Assembly: GCA_018067055.1 (NCBI GenBank)
Contig: JAGPVK010000079.1
Location: 1-7,630, forward strand
DNA: 7,630 nt
Direction: 5' to 3'
Source: Sphingomonadales bacterium
GTDB lineage: Bacteria > Pseudomonadota > Alphaproteobacteria > Sphingomonadales > Sphingomonadaceae
Part shown: positions 1-5,777 of the stretch, in pieces
Numbering within the stretch: position 1 is the stretch's first letter
How the letters are laid out: each line of letters opens with the position of its first letter
Program-made: the position numbers and the translations under genes
Notes under the pieces: model-generated
Told to the model about the DNA's origin: nothing
The model's input: only the letters and a program-made list of their open reading frames with translations
Database searches by the model: none

Positions 1-970
1 CGTTGAGCGCCTCGATCCGTTCGCGCAGCAGCCGCTGGAACAGCGCTGCATCGCGGGTCGGCGCGCCGGTTTCCAGACCGAGCCGCGCGATATCGCCATC
101 GCATCGGAACAGCATCATCCGGATCATCCGTGCGCCCTGGCCGCGCTCGTTGAGCCGTTCGGCTGCTTCCGTGAAGAGTTCTGACAGACATTCCAGAGCT
201 GCATCGATATGGGTCAGGGGCTCGGCAAAGCGGCGCTCGGTGACGACATTGCCGATCCGGCGCAGCGGATCGATCGGCCGGTCTTCAAGCCCGAGAATCC
301 GGTCCAGCCGGACGGTGAGTTCCATCCCGAAGCGCGCCGCCAGATTGGCGCGCGGGCGTTCGGCCAGATCACCGACCTTGTACAGTCCGGCCCGTTCCAG
401 CGCCTGATGGGTCTTTTCTTCCATGGCGAGCGCCGACACCGGCAGCTGCGCCTCGGCGCCTTCCTTCAGCCCATGTCGGGCCAGCGCCAGCGCGGCGTCT
501 GGGGTTCCGGCCAGGGCCCAGCAGGTGCCATAGCCCGCCGCGTCAAGCCGGTCCTCGGCATCCTGCGCCAGCGCGGTCTCGCTGGCATAGAAATGCGCCG
601 CGCCGCTGATATCGAGGATCAACGCATGCGGCGGCTCGACCGCCACCATCGGCGTGTAGCGCTCGCAGGCTTCCGCCAGTCGCGACAGCAGGTCCGCGTC
701 GGCCAGCGGATCATGGTCAAAGGCGAGCAGATCCGGCACCCGCGCCCGCGCATCGGCGAGCTTCATGCCCGGCCCAAGCCCCAGGGACACGGCCTGCCGG
801 TCCGCCGCCATGATCACCATCGCGCCGCGAATTTTTGCGGTCAGTGCAAACGGATGCTCAGGCGGCCCGAGCGCCCGGATGATCCGTTCGGACGGCAGCC
901 AGGGCAGAAACAGCGCCAGTGTCCGGCGCTCTCTCGCTGCTTTGCTGCTCGCGGAAGACTTGATCGTCAC
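1..970 (-). CDS. imuB: ImuB, Y-family DNA polymerase-like SOS mutagenesis protein (C-terminal part beyond left edge)
   Basis: ImuB is the non-catalytic Y-family polymerase homologue that, in this family, works with ImuA and DnaE2 in SOS-induced error-prone translesion synthesis and binds the beta clamp. The sequence gives 323 residues without a stop before the window edge. The N-terminal RRTLALFLPWLPSERI stands where active Y-polymerases carry their catalytic DxD segment and has no such aspartates. Further on come AADRQAVSLGLGPGMKLADA, the palm strand ILDISGAAHFY (about residues 118-128), and a thumb/finger-like stretch with LYKVGDLAERPRANLAARFG. The GTG at 970 is chosen because GGAG lies 7 bases upstream (981-978) and the start precedes the conserved LALFLPWLP block by 17 residues. 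It overlaps the end of imuA by 113 bases in another frame, which implies co-transcription and perhaps coupled translation. dnaE2 would be expected next, to the left, outside the window. The clamp-binding motif expected near the C-terminus is not visible. Confidence 0.93.
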   Translation of the reverse strand, partial: MTIKSSASSKAARERRTLALFLPWLPSERIIRALGPPEHPFALTAKIRGAMVIMAADRQAVSLGLGPGMKLADARARVPDLLAFDHDPLADADLLSRLAEACERYTPMVAVEPPHALILDISGAAHFYASETALAQDAEDRLDAAGYGTCWALAGTPDAALALARHGLKEGAEAQLPVSALAMEEKTHQALERAGLYKVGDLAERPRANLAARFGMELTVRLDRILGLEDRPIDPLRRIGNVVTERRFAEPLTHIDAALECLSELFTEAAERLNERGQGARMIRMMLFRCDGDIARLGLETGAPTRDAALFQRLLRERIEALN

Positions 971-1772
971 GGTTCCACTCCAGTCGGGCGCTGAGCCCGT
1001 AAAGACCGCTGCGATGGCGCAGCAGGCTGATGTCAAAAGCACTATGACCCGGGGCATTGCCCGCGAGCGCGACGGACGGGGCAGCAGCCACTTGCCAGCG
1101 GCTGAAGGCAGCGGTCGGCAGCGGATTGTCCGCGTCGCTGCCGGAGCGCAGCAACAGGCTGAGCACGCCTGACTTTTGCGCTGACAGCGACAGCCGCCTG
1201 GTCGCGGTCAGGTCCAGCCCTTTCGGTTTCTTGCCCGACAGTTCGACAATCACCGCCCCGATCGCTGGCGACCGCACGCCGTCGGCTGCCGCGCGCAGAG
1301 CGGCGATGCTGTCGGGTGCATCGACATGGATAAGGCTCGACGGATCCACCCCGAGCTCCGCCAGTCCCGGCGGATAGAGCCGTCCCTGCCGCCTGGCTTC
1401 GCCGCTTTCGCTGATCCACAATATCGATTTCCTGTCTGGATCCAGCACCCGGCAGCGCTGCGCCAGCAGCACGGCCATCGCCGCCGTGCTGGTCCGGTCG
1501 CTTTTGTCCGCCGCGTGCAATTCGTGCAGCGCCGCGCGCGGTAGGCCATCGACTCCCGCATTGCCGCGCAAGGCGGCATCAATGCTGTCGACCCCCAAGG
1601 TGAAGTGGGATGGCAAGCCGTCATCCTCCGCCGCCCGGACACCGGACGTCGCCAATATCTTCGCGAGCCGCGCCCGCAAGACAGAAGGTTTTGCTGGTGC
1701 CCGGGGCACAGCAGAAGGGTTTGCCGGCGAGCCCGCAAAAGGCCCAGCCGAATCCGAATCGCTATTGTTCAT
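858..1772 (-). CDS. imuA: ImuA, RecA-like SOS mutagenesis accessory protein
   Basis: ImuA is the small RecA/SulA-related partner of ImuB and DnaE2 in damage-induced mutagenesis. The 304-residue product shows the family pattern: a proline/alanine-rich N-terminus, FTLGVDSIDAALRG, GLPRAALHELHAAD, an AMAVLLAQRC helix, ILWISESGEARRQGRLYPPG, HVDAPDSIAALRAAADG and AVIVELSGKKPKGLDLTATR. No canonical Walker A P-loop is visible, as in other ImuA proteins. The C-terminal RSGLYGLSARLEWNRDDQVF, before the overlap with imuB, is also typical. The ATG at 1772 (MNNSDSDS) is preferred over an in-frame ATG at 1838: the apparent promoter and LexA box lie at 1767-1810, inside that longer reading, and the extra residues do not look like an ImuA N-terminus. 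Regulation is very probably by LexA. It runs in the same direction as the membrane-protein gene that ends at 1900 but has its own promoter. Confidence 0.92.
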   Translation of the reverse strand: MNNSDSDSAGPFAGSPANPSAVPRAPAKPSVLRARLAKILATSGVRAAEDDGLPSHFTLGVDSIDAALRGNAGVDGLPRAALHELHAADKSDRTSTAAMAVLLAQRCRVLDPDRKSILWISESGEARRQGRLYPPGLAELGVDPSSLIHVDAPDSIAALRAAADGVRSPAIGAVIVELSGKKPKGLDLTATRRLSLSAQKSGVLSLLLRSGSDADNPLPTAAFSRWQVAAAPSVALAGNAPGHSAFDISLLRHRSGLYGLSARLEWNRDDQVFREQQSSERAPDTGAVSALAAVRTDHPGARAA

Positions 1773-1781
1773 GGTTTGTTC
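1767..1781 (-). promoter_or_regulatory. LexA (SOS) box overlapping the imuA start codon
   Basis: On the plus strand the bases read GTTC-N7-GTTC (1767-1770 and 1778-1781); on the coding strand this is GAAC-N7-GAAC. That is exactly the LexA operator consensus of alphaproteobacteria, with perfect half-sites and perfect spacing. The ATG of imuA (1772-1770) lies inside the operator, and its G is the first base of the second GAAC. imuA-imuB-dnaE2 is a known LexA-controlled cassette, so site and gene support each other. Confidence 0.88.
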
Positions 1782-1782
1782 T

Positions 1783-1810
1783 AAAATATAGAATGGATGG
1801 ATTTGGTCAA
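1783..1810 (-). promoter_or_regulatory. sigma70-like promoter of imuA
   Basis: The coding strand has TTGACC (1810-1805) as a -35 element, a 16-base spacer, and TATTTT (1788-1783) as a -10 element. Transcription would start around 1777-1774, only a few bases before the ATG at 1772, so the message would be leaderless or nearly so. No Shine-Dalgarno sequence precedes this ATG, which fits. The LexA box lies immediately downstream of the -10, where a bound repressor would block initiation. Confidence 0.6.
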
Positions 1811-1843
1811 GCAGACTCGTCATTTGCCTCGAGCCCATGGTAA

Positions 1844-1890
1844 TCCCGGGCTTGGCGCCAAAGCGCGATATTCAAATAGAATATCCGGGA
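1844..1890. repeat. Nested palindromes between the membrane-protein gene and imuA
   Basis: Three inverted repeats lie downstream of the stop at 1900. GATATTC-AAATA-GAATATC (1867-1885) is a perfect 7-base arm pair. TTGGCGCCAA (1852-1861) is a perfect 10-base palindrome. An outer pair, TCCCGG (1844-1849) and CCGGGA (1885-1890), encloses both. They could act together as a terminator-like structure for the 1900-2496 gene, but there is no T tract. A protein-binding operator is an alternative. Confidence 0.4.
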
Positions 1891-1899
1891 ATCAGGGGC

Positions 1900-2496
1900 T
1901 TATGCAGGATTCGCGGTGCGTCGGCGCCCCCATATCAATAGCACAAACAAGATGCACGCCGCGCCTACCGCAGCGGGGAAAAGGACCGTGGTCCATGAAT
2001 AATTTTCCAGGGCGGCAATCACAAAGCCGTTCCGCACAACGGCAATGGCAAAGAAAGTGGCGTTTTCCTCGTCAGGCTGTTCATAGGCTTTCCGAACGGA
2101 CGGCCCGAAACCCAGTAGATCAACCACCGTAAGGACAATCACTGCCGATAGCGCGGTGGACGTGAAGAACCACAAGGGCAACGCGGTCAGGGCAAGGCCA
2201 AGAAACAGCCAGTCCAGCTTCACGATCGAGGTGTCCGGCGCTCTCGCCAGCGCCAGCAACACCACACCAAATGTCAGCAGGCCGGAAACCGCAATCGGCC
2301 AGGCGCCGATGCCGGCTCCATCGGTCCATTGGGCGACGGAGATAATCACCGTGCCAGCGGCCCAGATCAGCCAGGAAAAAACATGCGGGCGGGTTTTTTG
2401 CTGCCAGATCGATCGGAAATAGGGGATAAAGGCGACGAAGGTCAGGACGAGCGCCAGTGCCGCGAACAGTTCTTTATGATGCAAGTCAAAGGTCAT
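1900..2496 (-). CDS. Seven-helix membrane protein with internal duplication (PQ-loop/SWEET-like)
   Basis: I do not recognise a named gene. The 198-residue product has about seven hydrophobic segments: near residues 10-25, 40-57, 64-84, 94-111, 113-130, 147-164 and 169-189. A motif recurs after 107 residues: AFIPYFRSIWQ (22-32) and GFGPSVRKAYEQ (129-140). Both place F, P and R identically at the end of a first helix. This 3+1+3 layout with a proline motif in each half is reminiscent of PQ-loop/SWEET transporters, although the Q of the PQ pair is replaced (PY and PS), so transport of a small solute is only a guess. The start at 2496 follows only a weak AGAAG-like ribosome site; a CATAAT element sits just upstream of it. 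The gene is divergent from the sodium channel, with 212 bases between the two starts, and lies 127 bases upstream of imuA on the same strand. Confidence 0.82.
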   Translation of the reverse strand: MTFDLHHKELFAALALVLTFVAFIPYFRSIWQQKTRPHVFSWLIWAAGTVIISVAQWTDGAGIGAWPIAVSGLLTFGVVLLALARAPDTSIVKLDWLFLGLALTALPLWFFTSTALSAVIVLTVVDLLGFGPSVRKAYEQPDEENATFFAIAVVRNGFVIAALENYSWTTVLFPAAVGAACILFVLLIWGRRRTANPA

Positions 2497-2583
2497 GCTT
2501 CTGATTATGCGATCAGAAAAACGAATGCCACCATCGTTCGTCTCCCGGTTGAAAGCTGTCGGTCCATGTGAAGCGGAACCAGC

Positions 2584-2597
2584 CGGGACAAGTCCCG
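2584..2597. repeat. Short palindrome in the divergent intergenic region
   Basis: CGGGAC-AA-GTCCCG is a perfect 6-base inverted repeat, roughly midway between the divergent starts at 2496 (minus) and 2709 (plus). It could be an operator or chance. The rest of the 212-base gap shows no convincing promoter or RNA gene. Confidence 0.3.
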
Positions 2598-2708
2598 CAA
2601 CAGAGGCAATTTTCTATCGCTGCCGATGCAAAGCTTGTGTTGATTGTCGGCGATGGCACGACCACATGGCCCAGATTGAATCAGTCTATCGGAAAATGAG
2701 AGCGACCT

Positions 2709-3485
2709 GTGGTTGAACGACTTCGCAAATTGGTGGAATCCGCGCGTTTCCAGAACGTGATTCTGGCCGTTATCATAATCAATGCCATCATTATCGGCAT
2801 GGAAACATCACCCGCAATAATGGCACGATTTGGCGGCATGTTGCGCGCGCTGGACACCATCGCGATCGTCATTTTCGTTATCGAAATTCTGCTCAAGCTA
2901 TTCGTCTACCGGCTCAAATTTTTCAAAAACGGCTGGAATATATTCGATTTTATAATTGTAGGGGTTGCCTTGCTGCCGACCGGCGGCAGCCTGTCCGTCC
3001 TTCGCGCGCTCAGGATATTGCGTGCCCTGAGGCTGGTTTCGGCGATGCCCAAGATGCGCAAGGTGGTGCAGGGCCTGTTCGCGGCGATCCCGTCGATGGG
3101 AACGGTGATCATCTTGCTGAGCCTGGTCTTCTATATCGCAGCGGTGATGGCAACCAAGCTGTTTGGCGATTCCTTTCCCCAATGGTTCGGATCGATCGGC
3201 TCGTCGCTCTATTCACTGTTCCAGATCATGACTCTGGAAAGCTGGTCGATGGGCATCGTCCGCCCGATCATGGAAGTCTATCCCTGGGCCTGGGGCTTTT
3301 TCGTGCCCTTTGTCCTGGTTACCAGCTTTGTCGTTCTCAACCTGTTTATCGCGATCATCGTCAATGCGATGCACGAGGAAACGGATGAGGAGCAGGCTGC
3401 CCAGAGAAACGAGATACTGGAAGAAATCCGGGCGCTCAGGCGGGAAATGAAAGCGGTGCGAACCAAGGGATCGGCCATTCAATAA
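2709..3485 (+). CDS. Bacterial voltage-gated sodium channel (NaChBac/NavAb family)
   Basis: This is a 258-residue inner-membrane channel subunit; four such subunits form a voltage-gated Na+ pore in this family. Segments in order are S1 (about 14-31), S2 (44-66), S3 (74-90, with D80), S4 (95-113), S4-S5 linker, S5 (131-152), pore helix (162-175), filter T175-L-E-S-W-S-M181, second pore helix, and S6 (194-221, with N211). S4 carries arginines every third residue: R99, R102, R105 and R108. The filter is identical to that of NavAb as I recall it, including the selectivity glutamate E177, and even the residue numbers coincide, which supports the start. E59 and D80 are likely internal countercharges; D49 is acidic where NavAb has N49. 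The tail 229-250 is a predicted coiled coil with I236, I240, L243, M247 and V250 at a/d spacing. The GTG start has GAGAG 6 bases upstream. In bacteria these channels have been linked to motility, chemotaxis and pH response, but nothing here shows the role. It converges on the dps operon. Confidence 0.97.
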   Translation: MVERLRKLVESARFQNVILAVIIINAIIIGMETSPAIMARFGGMLRALDTIAIVIFVIEILLKLFVYRLKFFKNGWNIFDFIIVGVALLPTGGSLSVLRALRILRALRLVSAMPKMRKVVQGLFAAIPSMGTVIILLSLVFYIAAVMATKLFGDSFPQWFGSIGSSLYSLFQIMTLESWSMGIVRPIMEVYPWAWGFFVPFVLVTSFVVLNLFIAIIVNAMHEETDEEQAAQRNEILEEIRALRREMKAVRTKGSAIQ

Positions 3486-3489
3486 AAAG

Positions 3490-3516
3490 ACCGCCCCTGC
3501 ATGACGCGGGGGCGGT
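3490..3516 (-). terminator. Rho-independent terminator of the dps operon, perhaps bidirectional
   Basis: An 8-base perfect GC stem (ACCGCCCC at 3490-3497 with GGGGCGGT at 3509-3516) extends inward by three more pairs to a five-base ATGAC loop. Read on the minus strand, the hairpin is followed by CTTTTTATT, a proper U tract, so it terminates transcription arriving from dps and the small gene at 3547-3669. On the plus strand there is no T run, so for the channel gene it would be a weaker terminator at best. It begins 5 bases after the channel stop codon. Confidence 0.85.
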
Positions 3517-3546
3517 AAGGCGCTCTTGAAAAGCGTTAAAATGGAC

Positions 3547-3669
3547 TCAGAAAAAACCCGTCACGACGGCCAGCGCAATGATCGCAAGTACGATCGACAG
3601 GCCGAGTATTATGGTCATATGACGGGTAGTGAAACCCTGACGGGCGCTGGTTTTATCCAGTTTTTTCAT
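3547..3669 (-). CDS. Small 40-residue single-helix membrane protein downstream of dps
   Basis: This short gene encodes 40 residues: a basic cytoplasmic head (KKLDKTSARQGFTTRH) and one hydrophobic helix from about residue 18 to the C-terminus (IILGLSIVLAIIALAVV), ending GFF. It is supported by AGGA 7 bases before the ATG (ACAGGAATAATCTATG), by its position 17 bases after the dps stop on the same strand, and by the terminator directly beyond it. Helix in the membrane with the N-terminus inside follows from the positive residues. I do not know its function. The basic RQG...TRH head before a single helix resembles small hypothetical proteins I associate with sphingomonads, but I cannot name a family. 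Co-transcription with dps suggests a stress-related membrane role; this is inference. Confidence 0.78.
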   Translation of the reverse strand: MKKLDKTSARQGFTTRHMTIILGLSIVLAIIALAVVTGFF

Positions 3670-3686
3670 AGATTATTCCTGTATTT

Positions 3687-4187
3687 CTAGTTGATCGATG
3701 AAAGGTTCGCCGACAGCATCCATGAGGATTCTTCGAGCGCACCTATCCGTGCGGTCAGCAGGTCAGCGGTGAAAACGTCATCGGCCTCTTCGGCGATTTT
3801 CACAAATTCGCGCATCTGGTTGGCCACGGTCAGCGTATCGTTGGACAGTTGCTTCAGCATCGCGTCGACATCGCCCCATTCCACCTGATCGTCGATCACG
3901 CTGTTGTTGATATAGGTGGACAGGCCAACCGGCGTTTTTGCGCCCAAGGCCCGAATCCGTTCGGCAATGGTGTCGATCGAGGCGGCGAGGTCTTCATATT
4001 GACCTTCGGTCAGTTTGTGGACACCGACAAACATGGGGCCGGTCACGTTCCAGTGAACCGACTGTGTCTTTTGATAGAGCACATAGGTGGATGCCAGTGT
4101 TTCACCAAGTTTTTCGGCCATTCTGGCACGATCAGTCTTATTGATATCGGTCTTCATTTCCCGAAGTTCTGCTGTCTTGACAGTCAT
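3687..4187 (-). CDS. dps: Dps, DNA-binding ferritin-like protein
   Basis: Dps forms a dodecamer that oxidises Fe2+ with hydrogen peroxide, stores the iron and can shield DNA in stress and stationary phase. The 166-residue product has the full inter-subunit ferroxidase set, H45, H57, D72 and E76, with the same spacing as H51/H63/D78/E82 of the E. coli protein. They lie in SVHWNVTGPMFVGVHKLTEG and the DTIAERIRALG helix. The N-terminal tail (MTVKTAELREMKTDINKTDR) has several lysines and arginines, the part often used for DNA contact. The start at 4187 is chosen over an in-frame ATG at 4247 because AGGA lies 7 bases upstream (4198-4195), inside the longer reading, and the shorter form matches normal Dps length. 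A likely EcfG-type promoter lies at 4249-4273. The gene leads a probable two-gene operon with the small membrane protein. Confidence 0.97.
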   Translation of the reverse strand: MTVKTAELREMKTDINKTDRARMAEKLGETLASTYVLYQKTQSVHWNVTGPMFVGVHKLTEGQYEDLAASIDTIAERIRALGAKTPVGLSTYINNSVIDDQVEWGDVDAMLKQLSNDTLTVANQMREFVKIAEEADDVFTADLLTARIGALEESSWMLSANLSSIN

Positions 4188-4194
4188 AAATTCT

Positions 4195-4198
4195 TCCT
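4195..4198 (-). promoter_or_regulatory. Shine-Dalgarno site that fixes the dps start
   Basis: AGGA within AAAGGAAGAATTTATG, 7 bases from the ATG at 4187. It rules out the 20-residue N-terminal extension that begins at 4247. Confidence 0.85.
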
Positions 4199-4248
4199 TT
4201 CCTTCTGGTGCGCTCGACGAGCTGGCGGAGCGCGGTACCTGAAACATT

Positions 4249-4273
4249 TACGCGTTGATCGTGATTTGGTTCC
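4249..4273 (-). promoter_or_regulatory. Candidate EcfG general-stress promoter of dps
   Basis: The coding strand has GGAAC (4273-4269), a 16-base spacer and CGTA (4252-4249). The alphaproteobacterial EcfG consensus is GGAAC-N16/17-CGTT, so this differs by one base in the -10. The predicted transcript would start near 4242, giving a leader of about 55 bases. dps is a usual target of the general stress response. Confidence 0.6.
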
Positions 4274-4378
4274 TTGCGGAAACTGGCAAGGCGGCATTTG
4301 AAATTTTGCGGCCATGTTCAGGCAGGAGCGACAAGCGGCAAAGCGCCGGAAAAACGCCGCCGGTCGCCCCGGATTATC

Positions 4379-4404
4379 GGAACCAATCGGCCTGGTGTTG
4401 CGTA
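4379..4404 (+). promoter_or_regulatory. Candidate EcfG general-stress promoter of the DJ-1/PfpI gene
   Basis: GGAAC (4379-4383), a 17-base spacer and CGTA (4401-4404) match the EcfG consensus except for the last -10 base, the same deviation as in the divergent dps element. Transcription would start near 4411, about 30 bases before the ATG at 4441. Confidence 0.6.
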
Positions 4405-4440
4405 GATATCGTATAACCCCCCAACGAAAGGCAGACAGAA

Positions 4441-5007
4441 ATGACCAATATCTCAAACGCAAAAATAGCAATCCTGGCGACAGATGGCTTTGAAAAATCA
4501 GAACTTTTTGAGCCAAGAAAACAACTGATCGCAGCGGGCTCAGAAATCACAATCGTGTCGCTGGAATCCGGCGCGATCAAAAGCTGGGATCAGAAGGACT
4601 GGGGCGAGAGCATCGATGTTGATATGACCCTGGACCAGGCCAATGAGAGCGATTTCGACGCGCTGGTCCTGCCCGGTGGCCAGATGAACCCGGACCTATT
4701 GCGGGTGGAGGCGAATGCGGTCGATTTTGTCAAAGCGTTTTTCGACGCTGGCAAGCCGATTGCGGCTATTTGCCATGCACCGTGGCTGCTGATCGAGGCA
4801 GATCTGGTGCAGGGCCGCAAGGTCACTGGCTATCCTTCGATCAAGACCGACCTGATCAATGCCGGCGCACGGTTCGAAGATAGCGAGGTGGTGGTCGACA
4901 ATGGCCTGATTACCTCTCGGGATCCCGGAGATCTGGACGCTTTCTGCGCCAAGATTGTCGAGGAGGTCAGGGAAGGCCTGCACAAGCGTACCCGGAAAGC
5001 CGCCTGA
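4441..5007 (+). CDS. DJ-1/PfpI-family protein (general-stress type)
   Basis: Members of this family (PfpI, YhbO, YajL relatives) are cytoplasmic oligomers reported as proteases, glyoxalases or deglycases that counter carbonyl and oxidative stress. The exact reaction cannot be read from sequence. The 188-residue product has the Rossmann-like start KIAILATDGFEKSELFEP with E18, the conserved acidic residue near the active site. It also has ALVLPGGQMNPDLLR, the nucleophile elbow AAICHAPWLLIEA with C111-H112, then GRKVTGYPSIKTDLINAGA and VVVDNGLITSRDPGDLDAF. All catalytic positions seem intact and the length is normal. The sequence is closest in style to the PfpI/YhbO branch rather than true DJ-1. 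AAAGG lies about 9 bases before the ATG. It is divergent from dps and shares the same type of upstream GGAAC/CGTA element, suggesting induction in the general stress response. Confidence 0.96.
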   Translation: MTNISNAKIAILATDGFEKSELFEPRKQLIAAGSEITIVSLESGAIKSWDQKDWGESIDVDMTLDQANESDFDALVLPGGQMNPDLLRVEANAVDFVKAFFDAGKPIAAICHAPWLLIEADLVQGRKVTGYPSIKTDLINAGARFEDSEVVVDNGLITSRDPGDLDAFCAKIVEEVREGLHKRTRKAA

Positions 5008-5015
5008 TTGGCACA

Positions 5016-5042
5016 GGGGCCGGTTCATGCGAATCCGGCCCC
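5016..5042 (+). terminator. GC hairpin after the DJ-1/PfpI gene
   Basis: GGGGCCGG (5016-5023) pairs perfectly with CCGGCCCC (5035-5042) around an 11-base loop, 8 bases after the stop codon. There is no T run on either side, so intrinsic termination is uncertain. It could instead protect the 3' end or act with Rho. Confidence 0.5.
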
Positions 5043-5061
5043 CGATGTTCGACTTCATGGA

Positions 5062-5071
5062 GGATTAATCC
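5062..5071. repeat. GGATTAATCC palindrome upstream of the periplasmic protein gene
   Basis: A perfect 10-base palindrome, 148 bases before the start at 5219. The surrounding stretch 5043-5218 also has a small AGGCG/CGCCT inverted repeat (about 5110-5125). I see no clear sigma70 or EcfG promoter there. It may be an operator or chance. Confidence 0.25.
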
Positions 5072-5218
5072 GGGAGCATTATAGTCAAGGCTCACCTTTC
5101 ATCCTGTTCAGGCGTCGGTTCGCCTCAACCGCCTTAACAAATTCGGCCATCGTTTTTTAGCCAGAAGGATGTATGAATTAATCTATTCGCAAATTTTTGT
5201 AACCTTAAGGAGTAAAAT

Positions 5219-5740
5219 ATGAAGAATTTTCTGACCCTGATGACTGGCGCAGCATTGCTCGCTGCGACACCGGCGCTGGCGCAAGATGCTGCACCGGCTG
5301 TCGAAGCTCAGGTTGGCATGAAGGTTTTCGGCCCCAATGGCGGTGAAGTCGGAACCGTGGAATCGGTAAGCGATGGCGCCATAGTGGTGGATACCGGCAC
5401 CAACAAGGCTGCGCTCGGCACCGAAGCCTTTGCAAAAGTCGATAATGGCTTGTCGATCATGATGACAAAGGTCGATCTTGATGCCGCCGTGGAAAAGGCG
5501 ACCGCCGACGCAAAAGCCAGGTTGCTTGCCAGTCTGACCCCTGGCACCGAAGTGAAATCGGTAACCGGTGCCGCGGTGATCGGCACCATTCAGGCAAAAG
5601 ATGCCGAATATGTAACCGTCGATCATGACGGTCAGGAAGTGAAGCTTCCTGTCGATGCGTTCATGGCTCAGGCCGATGGTGGCGTCGCCATCACGATGAC
5701 CGAAGCCGAGTTTACTGCCGCGCTCGCCGGAACCCAATAA
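5219..5740 (+). CDS. Secreted protein with two similar PRC-barrel-like repeats
   Basis: No named gene is recognised. The 173-residue product begins with a signal peptide (basic MKNF, hydrophobic core, TPALA with likely cleavage after A21), so it is exported, probably to the periplasm. The mature part is a tandem duplication. Residues 33-90 (GMKVFGPNGGEVGTVESV ... VVDTGTNKAALGTEAF ... GLSIMMTKVDLDAAV) align with 109-168 (GTEVKSVTGAAVIGTIQA ... VTVDHDGQEVKLPVDAF ... GVAITMTEAEFTAAL). Each unit is short beta strands plus a final helix, a pattern that recalls PRC-barrel domains; that assignment is inference. It has no cysteines and no obvious catalytic residues, so a structural or binding role is likelier. 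AAGGAG 6 bases before the ATG makes the start secure. It is convergent with ribH and shares the hairpin at 5778-5812. Confidence 0.9.
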   Translation: MKNFLTLMTGAALLAATPALAQDAAPAVEAQVGMKVFGPNGGEVGTVESVSDGAIVVDTGTNKAALGTEAFAKVDNGLSIMMTKVDLDAAVEKATADAKARLLASLTPGTEVKSVTGAAVIGTIQAKDAEYVTVDHDGQEVKLPVDAFMAQADGGVAITMTEAEFTAALAGTQ

Positions 5741-5777
5741 GCCATTGGCACCAAGCCAGAGGCAATGATATTTGGCG

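Noticed and set aside
209..994. Long open frame on the plus strand opposite imuB
   Set aside because: Low-complexity arginine-rich product, antisense to a clear ImuB; a GC-rich shadow.
1773..1838. Longer imuA reading starting at 1838
   Set aside because: It would run through the promoter and LexA box and adds 22 residues unlike ImuA; the ATG at 1772 is better.
2575..2601. EcfG-type promoter for the sodium channel (GGAAC at about 2576)
   Set aside because: No CGTT-like -10 occurs 16-17 bases downstream.
2495..2716. Plus-strand 73-residue frame with a CRCKACVDC cluster
   Set aside because: It overlaps both divergent starts, has no ribosome site, and its composition is not protein-like elsewhere. 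The cysteine cluster is intriguing, but conservation would be needed to accept it.
4188..4247. Twenty-residue N-terminal extension of dps from 4247
   Set aside because: The strong ribosome site at 4195-4198 lies inside it and directs the start to 4187.
5085..5150. Minus-strand 21-residue frame MAEFVKAVEANRRLNRMKGEP
   Set aside because: Plausible composition (the product is only 21 residues) but no ribosome site and no gene context; too short to support.
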